Below are positions 32,397 through 40,804 of a DNA stretch of 64,000 nucleotides, in pieces. The DNA comes from Candidatus Binatia bacterium (GTDB lineage Bacteria > Desulfobacterota > Binatia > HRBIN30 > BPIQ01). The DNA lies in the NCBI GenBank assembly GCA_026004195.1, contig BPIQ01000001.1:397871-461870 (forward strand), written 5' to 3'. Both the position numbers and the translations under genes were made by a program. A model generated the notes under the pieces. That model did no database searches. It was not told the origin of the DNA and saw nothing but the letters and a program-made list of their open reading frames with translations. The number at the start of each line of letters is the position of its first letter. The stretch's first letter is position 1.

Positions 32397-32873
32397 TCAG
32401 CGCGTCCAGTGAACGCGGAGGACGTCGCCCTCCAGCGAATACTTCAGTTCCAGCTCCCCCTGGAAAGCTTTTTTGAGCGCTTCCCCGATCGCGCGGGCCA
32501 GGTGGGAGTCCGTCGTGGTCACGGAGACGCAGCCATCCGAGCGGTGGACCCGGATGATCCTCTGCAAGGGGTGTCGCTGCTCCGCCGCCCGGGCCACGTT
32601 GCGTACGGTGTTGAGCACCTCCTCGAGGTGCCCTTCGAGAAACGTGCCGTGGAGCTCGACGATCCCTCCGGGATAGTCGTCGAGAGTCCTCTGACAGGCC
32701 GGACAGAGAATCCCTCGAGAGCCCGGCCTGGGCACCCCCCGAAGCCAGCGTCCCCGGTGGTAGACGAGCCCGCAACGGGTGCAGGAAGCCGGCTCGGCCA
32801 GCTTGCGGCGGGGCCGATAGGCATCGTGGACAGGGTCCTGGATTCGCCGGTCGTTACGGCCTGCCGACCGCAT
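32397..32873 (-). CDS. BCAM0308 family protein (NMD3-like zinc ribbon)
   Basis: A 158-residue protein with a zinc ribbon made of CTRC at 31-34 and CPAC at 57-60, separated by VYHRGRWLRGVPRP. A domain with ILNLVRN-like EEVLNTVRNVARAAEQRHPL follows, ending VLRVHWTR. This pattern is that of BCAM0308 proteins, whose zinc part resembles the ribosome-export factor NMD3. The role in bacteria is not established; translation or rRNA binding is plausible from the fold. ATG at 32873. Confidence 0.65.
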   Translation of the reverse strand: MRSAGRNDRRIQDPVHDAYRPRRKLAEPASCTRCGLVYHRGRWLRGVPRPGSRGILCPACQRTLDDYPGGIVELHGTFLEGHLEEVLNTVRNVARAAEQRHPLQRIIRVHRSDGCVSVTTTDSHLARAIGEALKKAFQGELELKYSLEGDVLRVHWTR

Positions 32874-33038
32874 GCGCAGGGGAAATTCTACCGAACTCGG
32901 CCGGGGTGTGCCAGGGGTTCTCGGTAAAACAGGTTGCCCGGAACCGGCCACTGCGGCAAGATGAGGTGCCGCTTTTTCCACGGGGGAGCCGCTCGAGCAC
33001 ACCGACCCGAACAGTTTTCGACAAGGAAAAACGCCCGA

Positions 33039-34646
33039 ATGGAAGAGTACGGAACCGTCCGAAGTGGTCACGGCCTCGAAGAGTCCGGAATCCGGAACGC
33101 GCGCACCGTCTGGTGGAACCTCCCCGTCCCGGCCCTCTACGAACATGCCGTGCGCCGGAACGAAGGCTCCATCGCCCAACACGGCCCGCTGGTCGTCCGG
33201 ACGGGCGAGTTCACGGGAAGGTCGCCGAAGGACAAGTTCATCGTCCGCGAACCCGGGACGGAAAAGGACGTCGACTGGGGGGAAGTGAACCGCCCCATGG
33301 CTCCCGCGCACTACGAGTCGCTCCACAGGAGGCTCATGGGCTACCTTCAGGGGCGGGAACTCTACGTGCAAGACTGCTACGTGGGCGCGGACCCGGACCA
33401 CCGCCTGCCCATCCGCGTGGTCACGGAGCTCGCCTGGCACAGCATGTTCGCGCGCAACATGTTCCTCACGGAGCCGGACCCTGGCCGGCTCGCCTCCCAC
33501 AGGCCCGAGTTCACGATCGTCTCCGCGCCCGGATGCCGGGCCGTGCCCGCCGAAGACGGGACCCGCTCGGAAGTGTTCGTCGTCGTGCATTTCGGGCGGA
33601 GGGAGGTCCTGATCGGCGGCACGGGCTACGCGGGGGAAATGAAAAAATCCATGCTCACGGTCATGAGCTTCCTCCTCCCGCCGCGTGGCGTGTTGCCCAT
33701 GCACTGCTCGGCCAACTACGGGAAAGACGAAAACGACGTGGCCCTCTTTTTCGGCCTCTCGGGCACGGGGAAGACGACGCTTTCCGCCGACCCGAGGCGC
33801 ACGCTCGTGGGCGACGACGAGCACGGCTGGACGGATCGGGGGATCTTCAACTTCGAGGGGGGCTGTTACGCGAAGGTCATCCGGCTCTCGCCGGAAGGAG
33901 AACCGGAGATTTACGCCACGACGCGCCGCTTCGGCACGATTCTCGAAAACGTCGTCCTCGACCCCGCCACCCGTGTTCTCGACCTCGACAGCGACGCGTA
34001 TACCGAGAACACGCGGGGCTCCTATCCCCTGGAATTCATTCCGAACGCCTCGAGGACAGGGCTCGCAGGCCACCCGAAGGTCGTTCTCATGCTCGCCGCC
34101 GACGCGTTCGGAGTCTTGCCGCCGATCTCGAGGCTCACTCCCGAACAGGCCATGTACCACTTCCTCTCCGGCTACACGGCCAAGGTAGCCGGCACCGAAA
34201 GAGGAGTCCGGGAGCCCCAGGCGACCTTCAGCACCTGCTTCGGCGCTCCTTTCATGGTGCGCAAGCCCGCCGTCTACGCCGAGCTCCTCGGCGAGAGGAT
34301 TCGGCGGCACGGGGTTTCGGTCTGGCTCGTCAACACGGGGTGGACGGGAGGGCCTTACGGCGAGGGGCAGAGGATGAAGCTCGCCTACACACGGGAAATG
34401 GTCAACGCCGCCCTCGAGGGCAAGCTCGACGACGCCCCGATGGCGGAGGACCCGGTTTTCCACGTTCTCGTCCCCCGGGCCTGTCCCGGTGTACCCCAGG
34501 AAGTCCTGCGCCCGCGCGACACGTGGCGGGACAAGCGAGCTTACGACGAGCAGGCACGCAAGCTCGCCCGCATGTTCGCCTCGAACTTCGAGCGTTTCGC
34601 CCCCTACGTGCCCGAAGAGGTCCGGCGGGCCGGCCCCTCCGCCTGA
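33039..34646 (+). CDS. pckA: phosphoenolpyruvate carboxykinase (ATP)
   Basis: A 535-residue enzyme converting oxaloacetate and ATP to phosphoenolpyruvate, the first gluconeogenic step. It has [14 protein letters not shown], the kinase-1a P loop [11 protein letters not shown], the kinase-2 and metal segment DDEHGW, and the arginine/substrate segment [17 protein letters not shown]. The P loop and length identify the ATP-type rather than the GTP-type enzyme. ATG at 33039 fits the conserved start; longer frames upstream lack support. The last 43 bases overlap the convergent phosphofructokinase gene. Confidence 0.95.
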   Translation: MEEYGTVRSGHGLEESGIRNARTVWWNLPVPALYEHAVRRNEGSIAQHGPLVVRTGEFTGRSPKDKFIVREPGTEKDVDWGEVNRPMAPAHYESLHRRLMGYLQGRELYVQDCYVGADPDHRLPIRVVTELAWHSMFARNMFLTEPDPGRLASHRPEFTIVSAPGCRAVPAEDGTRSEVFVVVHFGRREVLIGGTGYAGEMKKSMLTVMSFLLPPRGVLPMHCSANYGKDENDVALFFGLSGTGKTTLSADPRRTLVGDDEHGWTDRGIFNFEGGCYAKVIRLSPEGEPEIYATTRRFGTILENVVLDPATRVLDLDSDAYTENTRGSYPLEFIPNASRTGLAGHPKVVLMLAADAFGVLPPISRLTPEQAMYHFLSGYTAKVAGTERGVREPQATFSTCFGAPFMVRKPAVYAELLGERIRRHGVSVWLVNTGWTGGPYGEGQRMKLAYTREMVNAALEGKLDDAPMAEDPVFHVLVPRACPGVPQEVLRPRDTWRDKRAYDEQARKLARMFASNFERFAPYVPEEVRRAGPSA

Positions 34647-35938
34647 CCGGCCGACTTCTCGGGCGGGAGAAGCTCGAGCGGCGGCGGCTCGTTCTCGACG
34701 AGGTATTCGAACTGGCGGCGGAACTCCTCGATGGAGACGCCGGCCGTGGCCGCGAAGCTCGCGAGCTCGTGGGGGTTCTCGAAGTCGTCGCGCCGGAGCC
34801 GGATCATGTAACGGCGAGCGATCGCGTAGCGCGCCGAGCGGATGTCGACGAGCCGGACCCGCGGTCTCCCCGTGGCCGGGTCGAGAAGGCGGGAGAACGG
34901 AATGGGAACGAAGTCTCCCCCCTGGATCGAGATGACCGCTTCCGTGCCGCCGCCGAGCACGTATTTCGCGGCGCAGTAGCCGAGGTCCCTGGTGTATTCC
35001 ATGTCGTAGGGAATCGGGTCCGCGCAGCGGAGCTCGTAGCCGATGTTCTTCGCGACGATCGTCGCTTTGAGGCCGAATTCCCGGAGGCGCTTCTGCACCT
35101 CGCGCTTGAGAATCTCGCCGAAATCCACCTCGGCGATCCGGATGTTGCCGTGGCTGTCGCGTTCCACTTCCTCGAGCGCCCGGAGATCCTCGGGGGAGAG
35201 AGCGAGGACGACCCCCTCCGCGATGATGGCGACCCCGTCGCGCCTCCCCTGACTGAGACGCTTGATGATGGCGCCCACCAGCGTGTCGACGACGGCCCGC
35301 AGCCGGATGGGCGGGGTCCCGAACTCCTCGGGGATCAGGGTCAACGTCGCGCCCGCCGCTTTTCCGATTCCCAGCGCGAGATGACCCGCTTTCCGACCCA
35401 TGGACACCACGAAGTACCACCGGGAGGTGGTCTGCGCGTCGACCATCAGGTTTTTCACGATCTCCACGCCGAGGTGGCGTGCCGTCTGGTAACCGAACGT
35501 GTCGACGTGGGGTGGGAGGTCCAGGTCGTTGTCGATCGTCTTCGGCACGTGGACGATGCGCAGGCGCCCGGCCGCCCGCTCGGCCAGTTTCGCCGCGGAG
35601 TAGGCCGTGTCGTCGCCGCCGATCGTAATCAGGTACCCCACGCGCAGTCGCAAAAGGGAAAGGAGCGTGTTGTCGAGAAGGCGGGGGTCGCCGGTCGGGT
35701 TCGCCCTGGAGATTCCGATGTACGATCCGCCGTGGAAGTGGATGCGGCTCACGGCCTCGATCGTGAGGGGAACGACGTGCTCGACGTTCCCCTGCATGAT
35801 CCATTCGAAGCCGTCCCGAATCCCGAGGACATCGACCCCCTGGAGGATGCTGCGAATCGTGGCGGCCCCGATGACGCTGTTGATCCCCGGCGCCGGGCCG
35901 CCGCCGACCAGAATGGCCAACCGTTCGCGCGTGCTCAC
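34604..35938 (-). CDS. pfp: 6-phosphofructokinase, pyrophosphate-dependent type
   Basis: A 444-residue PFK-A-fold protein. Residues 107-110 are GGDD and 132-138 are PKTIDND. In ATP enzymes these are GGDG and PGTIDND; the second Asp and the Lys are the accepted marks of PPi-dependent enzymes. Other conserved parts include [21 protein letters not shown] and IAEGV. Such enzymes work in both directions between fructose-6-phosphate and fructose-1,6-bisphosphate. The GTG at 35938 is chosen for the AGGAGG six to seven bases upstream. The start overlaps the glycosyltransferase stop by four bases. Confidence 0.88.
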   Translation of the reverse strand: MSTRERLAILVGGGPAPGINSVIGAATIRSILQGVDVLGIRDGFEWIMQGNVEHVVPLTIEAVSRIHFHGGSYIGISRANPTGDPRLLDNTLLSLLRLRVGYLITIGGDDTAYSAAKLAERAAGRLRIVHVPKTIDNDLDLPPHVDTFGYQTARHLGVEIVKNLMVDAQTTSRWYFVVSMGRKAGHLALGIGKAAGATLTLIPEEFGTPPIRLRAVVDTLVGAIIKRLSQGRRDGVAIIAEGVVLALSPEDLRALEEVERDSHGNIRIAEVDFGEILKREVQKRLREFGLKATIVAKNIGYELRCADPIPYDMEYTRDLGYCAAKYVLGGGTEAVISIQGGDFVPIPFSRLLDPATGRPRVRLVDIRSARYAIARRYMIRLRRDDFENPHELASFAATAGVSIEEFRRQFEYLVENEPPPLELLPPEKSAGQAEGPARRTSSGT

Positions 35939-37389
35939 TCCCGACCTCCTTCCCAACTCCGTCGGGCGCGATCCAGCCGGAGGATCAGCGCCGCGTACTT
36001 CACGAGTTGCTGGATCCCGAGGAACTTCTTCCGCACTCGCTCCCTCGCGTTCTCGCCGAGCCGCCGGGCGTAGGCCGGATCGTCCAGCAGCGTCGCGAGT
36101 GCCTTTCCGAAGGAAGCCAGGTCCCTGGGGTCACGCAAAAGAAGCCCGTGGACTCCGTGCACGATCTGATCCTGGATTCCCCCGACGGCGCTCGCCACGA
36201 CCGGCCGGGCCTTCCACATGGCCTCGGTCACCGTGAGTCCGAATCCCTCTTCGAGACTCTTCTGGACCACGACGGCGGCGTGCCGCTGTATGGCGTTCAC
36301 GATGGCGGCGTTCTCCTCGACATCCGCCATCGGAAGGTTCGCGAGGTGGACCCGTTGGCGCACGGAGTGGGGTAGGGCTCGCCAGGCCGTCAGAACCTCG
36401 TCGAAGACCTTCGCCCCCTCGGGATCGTCCGCGACGGCATGGACGTTCGGACCGGCGAGAAGGAGGTGGACCCTGCGGCTCTCGTCCTGCGAGACGAGGT
36501 CGGCAAAGCCCCGCATCACGCCGACCGGGTCCTTGAGGGGATCCCAGCGGGAGACCTGCACCACGAGCGGCGCTTCCCACTCCGGTGCCCGGCCGAGCCT
36601 CACCACGTCCGCGCAGCGGTCCACCCGCCGGGGAGCACCGTCTTCCCCGACGAAAACCGGCTTGCCGTCTCCGGGGGGCCCTTCGACGAGGCCGACGTGC
36701 ACCAGGATCGCGCGGACCGTGGCCTCGTCGAGCTCCTGGTTTTTCGGGGAAAACACATCGATGCTCGGACGCACGATCGCCACACGGGACGGCTGCAGGA
36801 AGGGAGGGACGTAGGTTCGCCGGGAAAACACGAACGCCGGAACGTCCCGGAGATAGGGCTGCAAAAAAGCCCAGCCTTTTTCCACTTCTTCGTTGCGCAC
36901 GTCTCTCCCGATGTGACACCGCCAGACGACCAGGGCACCCATCTTGAGAAGCGCCGGGGCGAGCCCCGCAGGCTGCGGGTCGTGGAGAAGGACCACGTCC
37001 CCGGGCCGCACGAGTCCGAGCAGCTCCGTCGCGTTGTCCCGGATGGTCTTCTCGTAAACGGACCTGGCCTCCTCGTCGAGCGGGGAGCCGTCGCCCGAGG
37101 CGCCATGGAGGGCGTGATGGAGTCTCTTGGTGACCCGGAAAAAGTCCGGCGGCCCCTCGAGGACGACCCACCGAACGTCCACGCCGGCTCCACGGGCGTA
37201 AGGGAGAAGGGTACGCAACATCTCCGCCACCCCCCCGCCGACCGGCGTGGAATTCACGTTCCAGACCGTCCGGCCCTCGAGACGCGAGCGCACCGCATCG
37301 GCGACGCGTGCGAGTCGCCCGAAGCCCGCTTCGCCCAGGACGGAGCGGAAAAGCTCGAGAGATCGGACACGGAGAGGTACTTCCAACAC
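35935..37389 (-). CDS. GT4 glycosyltransferase, trehalose synthase (TreT)-like
   Basis: A 484-residue GT-B glycosyltransferase. The N-terminal WNVNSTPVGGGVAEMLRTLLPY and the donor domain motifs VVQVSRWDPLKDP and EEGFGLTVTEAMW (E-x7-E) match TreT-type trehalose glycosyltransferases, which make trehalose from nucleoside-diphosphate glucose and glucose. It is coupled by a four-base overlap to PPi-phosphofructokinase, so sugar-phosphate flow and trehalose may be linked. A few related GT4 enzymes with other donors look similar. Confidence 0.75.
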   Translation of the reverse strand: MLEVPLRVRSLELFRSVLGEAGFGRLARVADAVRSRLEGRTVWNVNSTPVGGGVAEMLRTLLPYARGAGVDVRWVVLEGPPDFFRVTKRLHHALHGASGDGSPLDEEARSVYEKTIRDNATELLGLVRPGDVVLLHDPQPAGLAPALLKMGALVVWRCHIGRDVRNEEVEKGWAFLQPYLRDVPAFVFSRRTYVPPFLQPSRVAIVRPSIDVFSPKNQELDEATVRAILVHVGLVEGPPGDGKPVFVGEDGAPRRVDRCADVVRLGRAPEWEAPLVVQVSRWDPLKDPVGVMRGFADLVSQDESRRVHLLLAGPNVHAVADDPEGAKVFDEVLTAWRALPHSVRQRVHLANLPMADVEENAAIVNAIQRHAAVVVQKSLEEGFGLTVTEAMWKARPVVASAVGGIQDQIVHGVHGLLLRDPRDLASFGKALATLLDDPAYARRLGENARERVRKKFLGIQQLVKYAALILRLDRARRSWEGGRE

Positions 37390-37472
37390 GGGACCGACAC
37401 CCCCACCACGCGGGTACCGCCGCCGAAGACGGTCGTCGTCAGGATAGCACGCGGCGGCGAGTCCGTCGAAGC

Positions 37473-38165
37473 TCAGGCGTCGGTCTCGTCGTAATGGGCC
37501 AGACGAGCGAGCCTTCCGAGGTCTCGCACGACGACCTCGCGCCCTCGGACTTCGAGGGTCCCGGCCCTGCGAAGCCTCCCGAGGAGCCGGATCGCCGTCT
37601 CCGTGGAAACTCCGACCATTTCTGCGATTTCGCGACGGGTATACTCGAGGCGGATTTTTTCCGTACCGGGTTCGAGCAGGTGGAGGAGAAGCGCCGCGAG
37701 CCGGCTGTCGGCACGCTTGAGGGCGAGATCACGAACCTTCCTGCGCGCCAACGCCAGCTCGTGGCTCAGTGCCTCGAGCATGTGCAGTGCCGTCTCGGGG
37801 TGGCGGCGCAGGAAGTCGGCCAGCCGGCGGGTCGGCAAGTACGTGAGCTGGCAGTGCGTCAGGGCTTCCGCCGAAACCGAGTGGGTCCTGGCCGCATCGA
37901 GGGAAAATTCGCCGAGCACGGCCCTCGGACCCGCGACTTCCAGGATGTGTTCGCGACCGAACCGGTCCGAATGGAACAGCTTCACGGCTCCCTGGCAGAC
38001 GAGATAGAGGCCCGTGGAGGGGTTCCCGGCGGAAAAGACGACCTGCCTCGGCCGGTAGAGGGAGCTCACGCCGATCGCCTGGAATTCGCGAAGGATCGAG
38101 GGGGGAAGGTTGCAGATGGCCCCTTCGCCCCTGACCGTGCAGACTTCGCAGGAAATCTTCCGCAT
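37473..38165 (-). CDS. Crp/Fnr family transcriptional regulator with N-terminal cysteine cluster
   Basis: A 230-residue regulator: Cys-rich N terminus, cNMP-type beta barrel (about 25-135), dimer helix, then a winged helix with the recognition segment YTRREIAEMVGVSTETAIRLLGRL. Cys6, Cys9 and Cys18, with Cys105 near the position of FNR Cys122, could hold an oxygen-labile Fe-S cluster, though the spacing differs from E. coli FNR (C-x2-C-x5-C). It is divergent from the diiron operon 245 bases away and is a likely regulator of it. A cAMP-binding signature (RxAT) is absent. Confidence 0.85.
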   Translation of the reverse strand: MRKISCEVCTVRGEGAICNLPPSILREFQAIGVSSLYRPRQVVFSAGNPSTGLYLVCQGAVKLFHSDRFGREHILEVAGPRAVLGEFSLDAARTHSVSAEALTHCQLTYLPTRRLADFLRRHPETALHMLEALSHELALARRKVRDLALKRADSRLAALLLHLLEPGTEKIRLEYTRREIAEMVGVSTETAIRLLGRLRRAGTLEVRGREVVVRDLGRLARLAHYDETDA

Positions 38166-38240
38166 TCGTCCCTCGTCCCCGCACTCGAGGGCCTAGCACG
38201 CTCCGTTCCCCGGCGCCCGCTCACGCATCCCGGCCTGCTC

Positions 38241-38259
38241 CCGGAACGCACCCTTCCGG
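38241..38259. promoter_or_regulatory. dyad, possible upstream activator site
   Basis: CCGGAA at 38241-38246 and TTCCGG at 38254-38259 form an inverted repeat with a seven-base spacer, centred about 142 bases before the predicted sigma-54 start at 38392. That is a normal position for an NtrC-type enhancer. The binding protein is not known; chance palindromes are common in GC-rich DNA. Confidence 0.25.
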
Positions 38260-38365
38260 AAATCGAGAAAGGCCATTCCCGGCCGTGCGAGAATCCAGAG
38301 GCCGAGGAGTCCCACTTTCGCGAAGTCCTGCCCGGGAACCTTCCCCGGCATACATGTCCCGTCCC

Positions 38366-38380
38366 TGGCACGCGCCGTGC
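38366..38380 (+). promoter_or_regulatory. sigma-54 promoter of the diiron operon
   Basis: TGGCACG-CGCC-GTGC matches the -24/-12 consensus TGGCACG-N4-TTGC with one mismatch (G at the first T); GG is at 38367-38368 and GC at 38379-38380. The start would be near 38392, leaving an 18-base leader that contains the AGGAGG before the ATG at 38410. The fit of promoter, leader and ribosome-binding site is unusually clean. Confidence 0.6.
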
Positions 38381-38409
38381 GAGACGCACGCAGGGAAAGG
38401 AGGAGCACC

Positions 38410-39294
38410 ATGGCGGATTTCTTGGCGGCTTACTCCATCCAGAGTTGGCTCGAATCCTGTCCGCAAGGTTACCTGATGGGCACCGAGTACGGGCATCGGC
38501 CCGGGGAAACGGAGCCCGAGGAACTCCTCTCGAATCCCGTCCTGAGAGAGGAGGCCATCCGGACCACGGTCCAGCTCGTCGTCGGGGAACGCTGCGCCCT
38601 TCTGGCGTCGGCCGGGCTCGTGCGTTGCGCGCCCGACGAAGCGAGCCGGCGATTCCTGGCGACCCAGACGCTCGACGAGGCCCGCCACGTCGAGATCTTC
38701 GGGCAGAGGCTCCTCGACCTGGGCGTCCGCAAGGGAGACCTCGAAACGGTCGTGGAAGCCTACGCGAACCCGAACCTCGTCCGCTTCGCCGAAATCCTGC
38801 TCGAGAAGGTGGACCGGGGCGACTTCGTGGCCGGTGTCGTGGGGCAGAACGTGATTCTCGAGGGTATGGCCTTCAGCGTCTTCGAAATGATGTACGCCCT
38901 CAACCAGAAACTGAATCCCAAGTTCGCCCACACCCTCTCCGGCACCATCGCCGACGAGCGGCGGCACGTGGGGTTCGGGGAGAACCGCATCGGGAACCTC
39001 GTCCGCCAGCACCCGGAAAAGAAAGCCGAAATCGAAGCCATGCAGAAGGAAATGTCCTACTACATGCTCGCCACCTTCGCGGACGCCTTCCGGAACAACC
39101 CCGCGCGCGCCGAATTCGAACGGCTCGAAGAAAACCTCCGCCGCGACGGTGTCGAGGCGACGTACCGCGGGGCCAACCTCGCGGTTCTCTCGCCCGAGGA
39201 AATGGAGGCGCTGCTCGCCGATACGGTTCTGAAGGAGTTCCGCGTCCGGCTCGGCAGGATCGGAATCGAATACCAGACGCCCGCAGCCCCGTGA
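38410..39294 (+). CDS. R2-like/ferritin-like diiron protein, first copy
   Basis: A 294-residue all-helical protein with a full set of six diiron ligands in the R2/oxygenase order: Glu60 (VVGERCAL), Glu90 and His93 (DEARHVEIF), Glu151 (NVILEGMAF), Glu183 and His186 (ADERRHVGFGEN). Relatives include ribonucleotide-reductase R2-like oxidases and AurF-type N-oxygenases, which activate oxygen. The substrate is not known. AGGAGG lies six to seven bases upstream of the ATG. The next gene, 13 bases later, is a paralogue with the same ligand set, so the two probably form a heterodimer or act in sequence. Confidence 0.78.
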   Translation: MADFLAAYSIQSWLESCPQGYLMGTEYGHRPGETEPEELLSNPVLREEAIRTTVQLVVGERCALLASAGLVRCAPDEASRRFLATQTLDEARHVEIFGQRLLDLGVRKGDLETVVEAYANPNLVRFAEILLEKVDRGDFVAGVVGQNVILEGMAFSVFEMMYALNQKLNPKFAHTLSGTIADERRHVGFGENRIGNLVRQHPEKKAEIEAMQKEMSYYMLATFADAFRNNPARAEFERLEENLRRDGVEATYRGANLAVLSPEEMEALLADTVLKEFRVRLGRIGIEYQTPAAP

Positions 39295-39307
39295 GGGACG
39301 AGCCGCG

Positions 39308-40072
39308 ATGGAGGAGCCCGAAATCCACGAACTCGCGCGGGAGGACTTCGTCCGCGAGGTTCGCTCTTTCCGCTTCTGGTTCGAGTCCGTCCGCGGCTAC
39401 CTGAGCTTCGACGAAGAGCCCGGAGCTCCGGAGCACGTCCCCTCCGCGGACGAGAGGGAGCGGCTCGTCACCGTCCTCTGCAACTACTGCGTCGGCGAGA
39501 CGGCGGCACTCGAAGGGGCGAGCGGGCTCGTGGCCCTGGCCTCCGACCACGACGCGAAGATCTTTCTCGCGACGCAGGCGGCCGACGAGGCACGGCATCT
39601 CGAGGCTTTTCTCCGCCGCCTCTCCGAGCTCGGCATCCCCGAGCCCGAGACGGAAATCGAGCGTCGGGGAGCGCCCACGCTGCTGGAATTCCGGAGACGG
39701 CTCCTGGATTTCGTGCACACGGGAAACTGGGTCGCCGCGGTCTTCGCCCAGAACGTGCTTCTCGAGTCGCTCGAGTTCGCCGTCTTCCAGCACCATGCTC
39801 GGGTCGCCGATCCCCGCACGGGGCGGATTCTCGCGGGAATCGTCAAGGACGAGCGACGCCACATCGGCTTCGGAGAGAACGAAATCGGTCGCGCCCTGCT
39901 TTCCGATCCTTCGCGGCGCGCTCTTCTCGGGCGCATCCACCTCGAGCTTTCGCCGCTGCTGCAAAAAGCCGTCGAAGATTGCGGGGCCGCAGCGGGGCTC
40001 GCCCCACGGGACGTCGAGGCGGTTCGGAGGCTCTACGGTGAGACCCTGGGGAGGCTCGGAGTGACGTCGTGA
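39308..40072 (+). CDS. R2-like/ferritin-like diiron protein, second copy
   Basis: A 254-residue paralogue of the preceding protein. Ligands are Glu64 (VGETAALEG), Glu94 and His97 (DEARHLEAF), Glu153 (LLESLEFAVF), Glu182 and His185 (DERRHIGFGENEIG), so its iron site is also complete. It lacks about 40 C-terminal residues of the first copy and has a different N terminus with FRFWFESVRGYLSF. The stop overlaps the next start by four bases. It is most likely an oxygen-activating partner; a ferritin or storage role is less likely given the ligand order. Confidence 0.78.
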   Translation: MEEPEIHELAREDFVREVRSFRFWFESVRGYLSFDEEPGAPEHVPSADERERLVTVLCNYCVGETAALEGASGLVALASDHDAKIFLATQAADEARHLEAFLRRLSELGIPEPETEIERRGAPTLLEFRRRLLDFVHTGNWVAAVFAQNVLLESLEFAVFQHHARVADPRTGRILAGIVKDERRHIGFGENEIGRALLSDPSRRALLGRIHLELSPLLQKAVEDCGAAAGLAPRDVEAVRRLYGETLGRLGVTS

Positions 40073-40377
40073 GCGCCGACCCTCTCCAGCTCGAAGGCGA
40101 GAACCTCGGAGGTGCCCCTCGGCGGAGGTTCGAGCTCGAAGATACGGGGTTCGACGAAGTCCCGAAGAAGTACCGCAAATTCTACCGAAAGTGGGGAGGG
40201 GAGGGCGACCGCCTCGGTCCGAACGAAATCCTCTGCCCCGTCTGCAAGGTGGTGATCCGGTCCACCCGCGAACTGAGGCCCGGCGACCGACTCTACTGCA
40301 TGCCGTGCATGTCGAGGCTCGTGGTCGTGGAGGGACCCGACGGCAACCTCGAAGCGAAGGTGCTCTATGCGGGATGA
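40069..40377 (+). CDS. small zinc-ribbon protein
   Basis: A 102-residue protein starting GTG in a four-base overlap with the second diiron gene. Residues 30-50 are very basic (PKKYRKFYRKWGG), followed by a four-Cys ribbon, CPVC at 56-59 and CMPC at 77-80, and a short beta hairpin to the end. It has no recognised family. Position between two iron proteins suggests a metal-delivery, redox or regulatory accessory; rubredoxin is unlikely because the spacing and surrounding residues differ. Confidence 0.6.
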   Translation: MSADPLQLEGENLGGAPRRRFELEDTGFDEVPKKYRKFYRKWGGEGDRLGPNEILCPVCKVVIRSTRELRPGDRLYCMPCMSRLVVVEGPDGNLEAKVLYAG

Positions 40378-40795
40378 GCGAGAACGCCCCGGGGAACGTC
40401 CGCGGAGCTGGGTAGCCGCCCACCGGCGAATCCTCCGGAGCCTCGACAGGATCGAACGCGGCTTGCGCTCCACCTCCGGTCCCCCGGTCTACGGTTCTTT
40501 CGGGCGCTTGCTGCGCCGGCGTGTTCTCCCGCACATCGCCGAGGAGGAATCGCAGGTTTTCCCCCTCTGGAGGCAAGGCGCCGCCGGGAACCGGAGCGAG
40601 GAGGAGCTTCTCGAGGTGCTCCGTGCCGAGCACGGGCGGTTGCGGGAACTTTTCGGCTCCTACCTGAGTGCCCGCGGAGCCCGAAACGAGCGACACCTTC
40701 GGGCCCTGGTCGCCGAGATCTCGGACCTGTTGCGTGCGCACATCCGCCGCGAAGAAACCCTCTCGGCCGCTCTCGCGGGGAAAACTCCGCGGTGA
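40367..40795 (+). CDS. hemerythrin HHE-domain protein
   Basis: A 142-residue four-helix protein. The expected iron ligands are spaced as in HHE domains: His19 (VAAHRRIL), His56 and Glu60 (LPHIAEEE), His89 (RAEHGRL), His125 and Glu129 (LRAHIRREE). Hemerythrins bind oxygen or nitric oxide at a diiron site, or store iron. It overlaps the zinc-ribbon gene by 11 bases and ends the operon. The pairing with two diiron oxygenase-like proteins suggests oxygen supply, iron donation or protection from reactive species. Confidence 0.8.
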   Translation: MRDERERPGERPRSWVAAHRRILRSLDRIERGLRSTSGPPVYGSFGRLLRRRVLPHIAEEESQVFPLWRQGAAGNRSEEELLEVLRAEHGRLRELFGSYLSARGARNERHLRALVAEISDLLRAHIRREETLSAALAGKTPR

Positions 40796-40804
40796 GAGGT
40801 ACGC

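Noticed and set aside
32397..35804. A 1135-residue minus-strand frame across pckA and pfk
   Set aside because: Only its last 158 residues (the BCAM0308 protein) are real; the rest is a shadow of pckA and of the phosphofructokinase gene in another frame.
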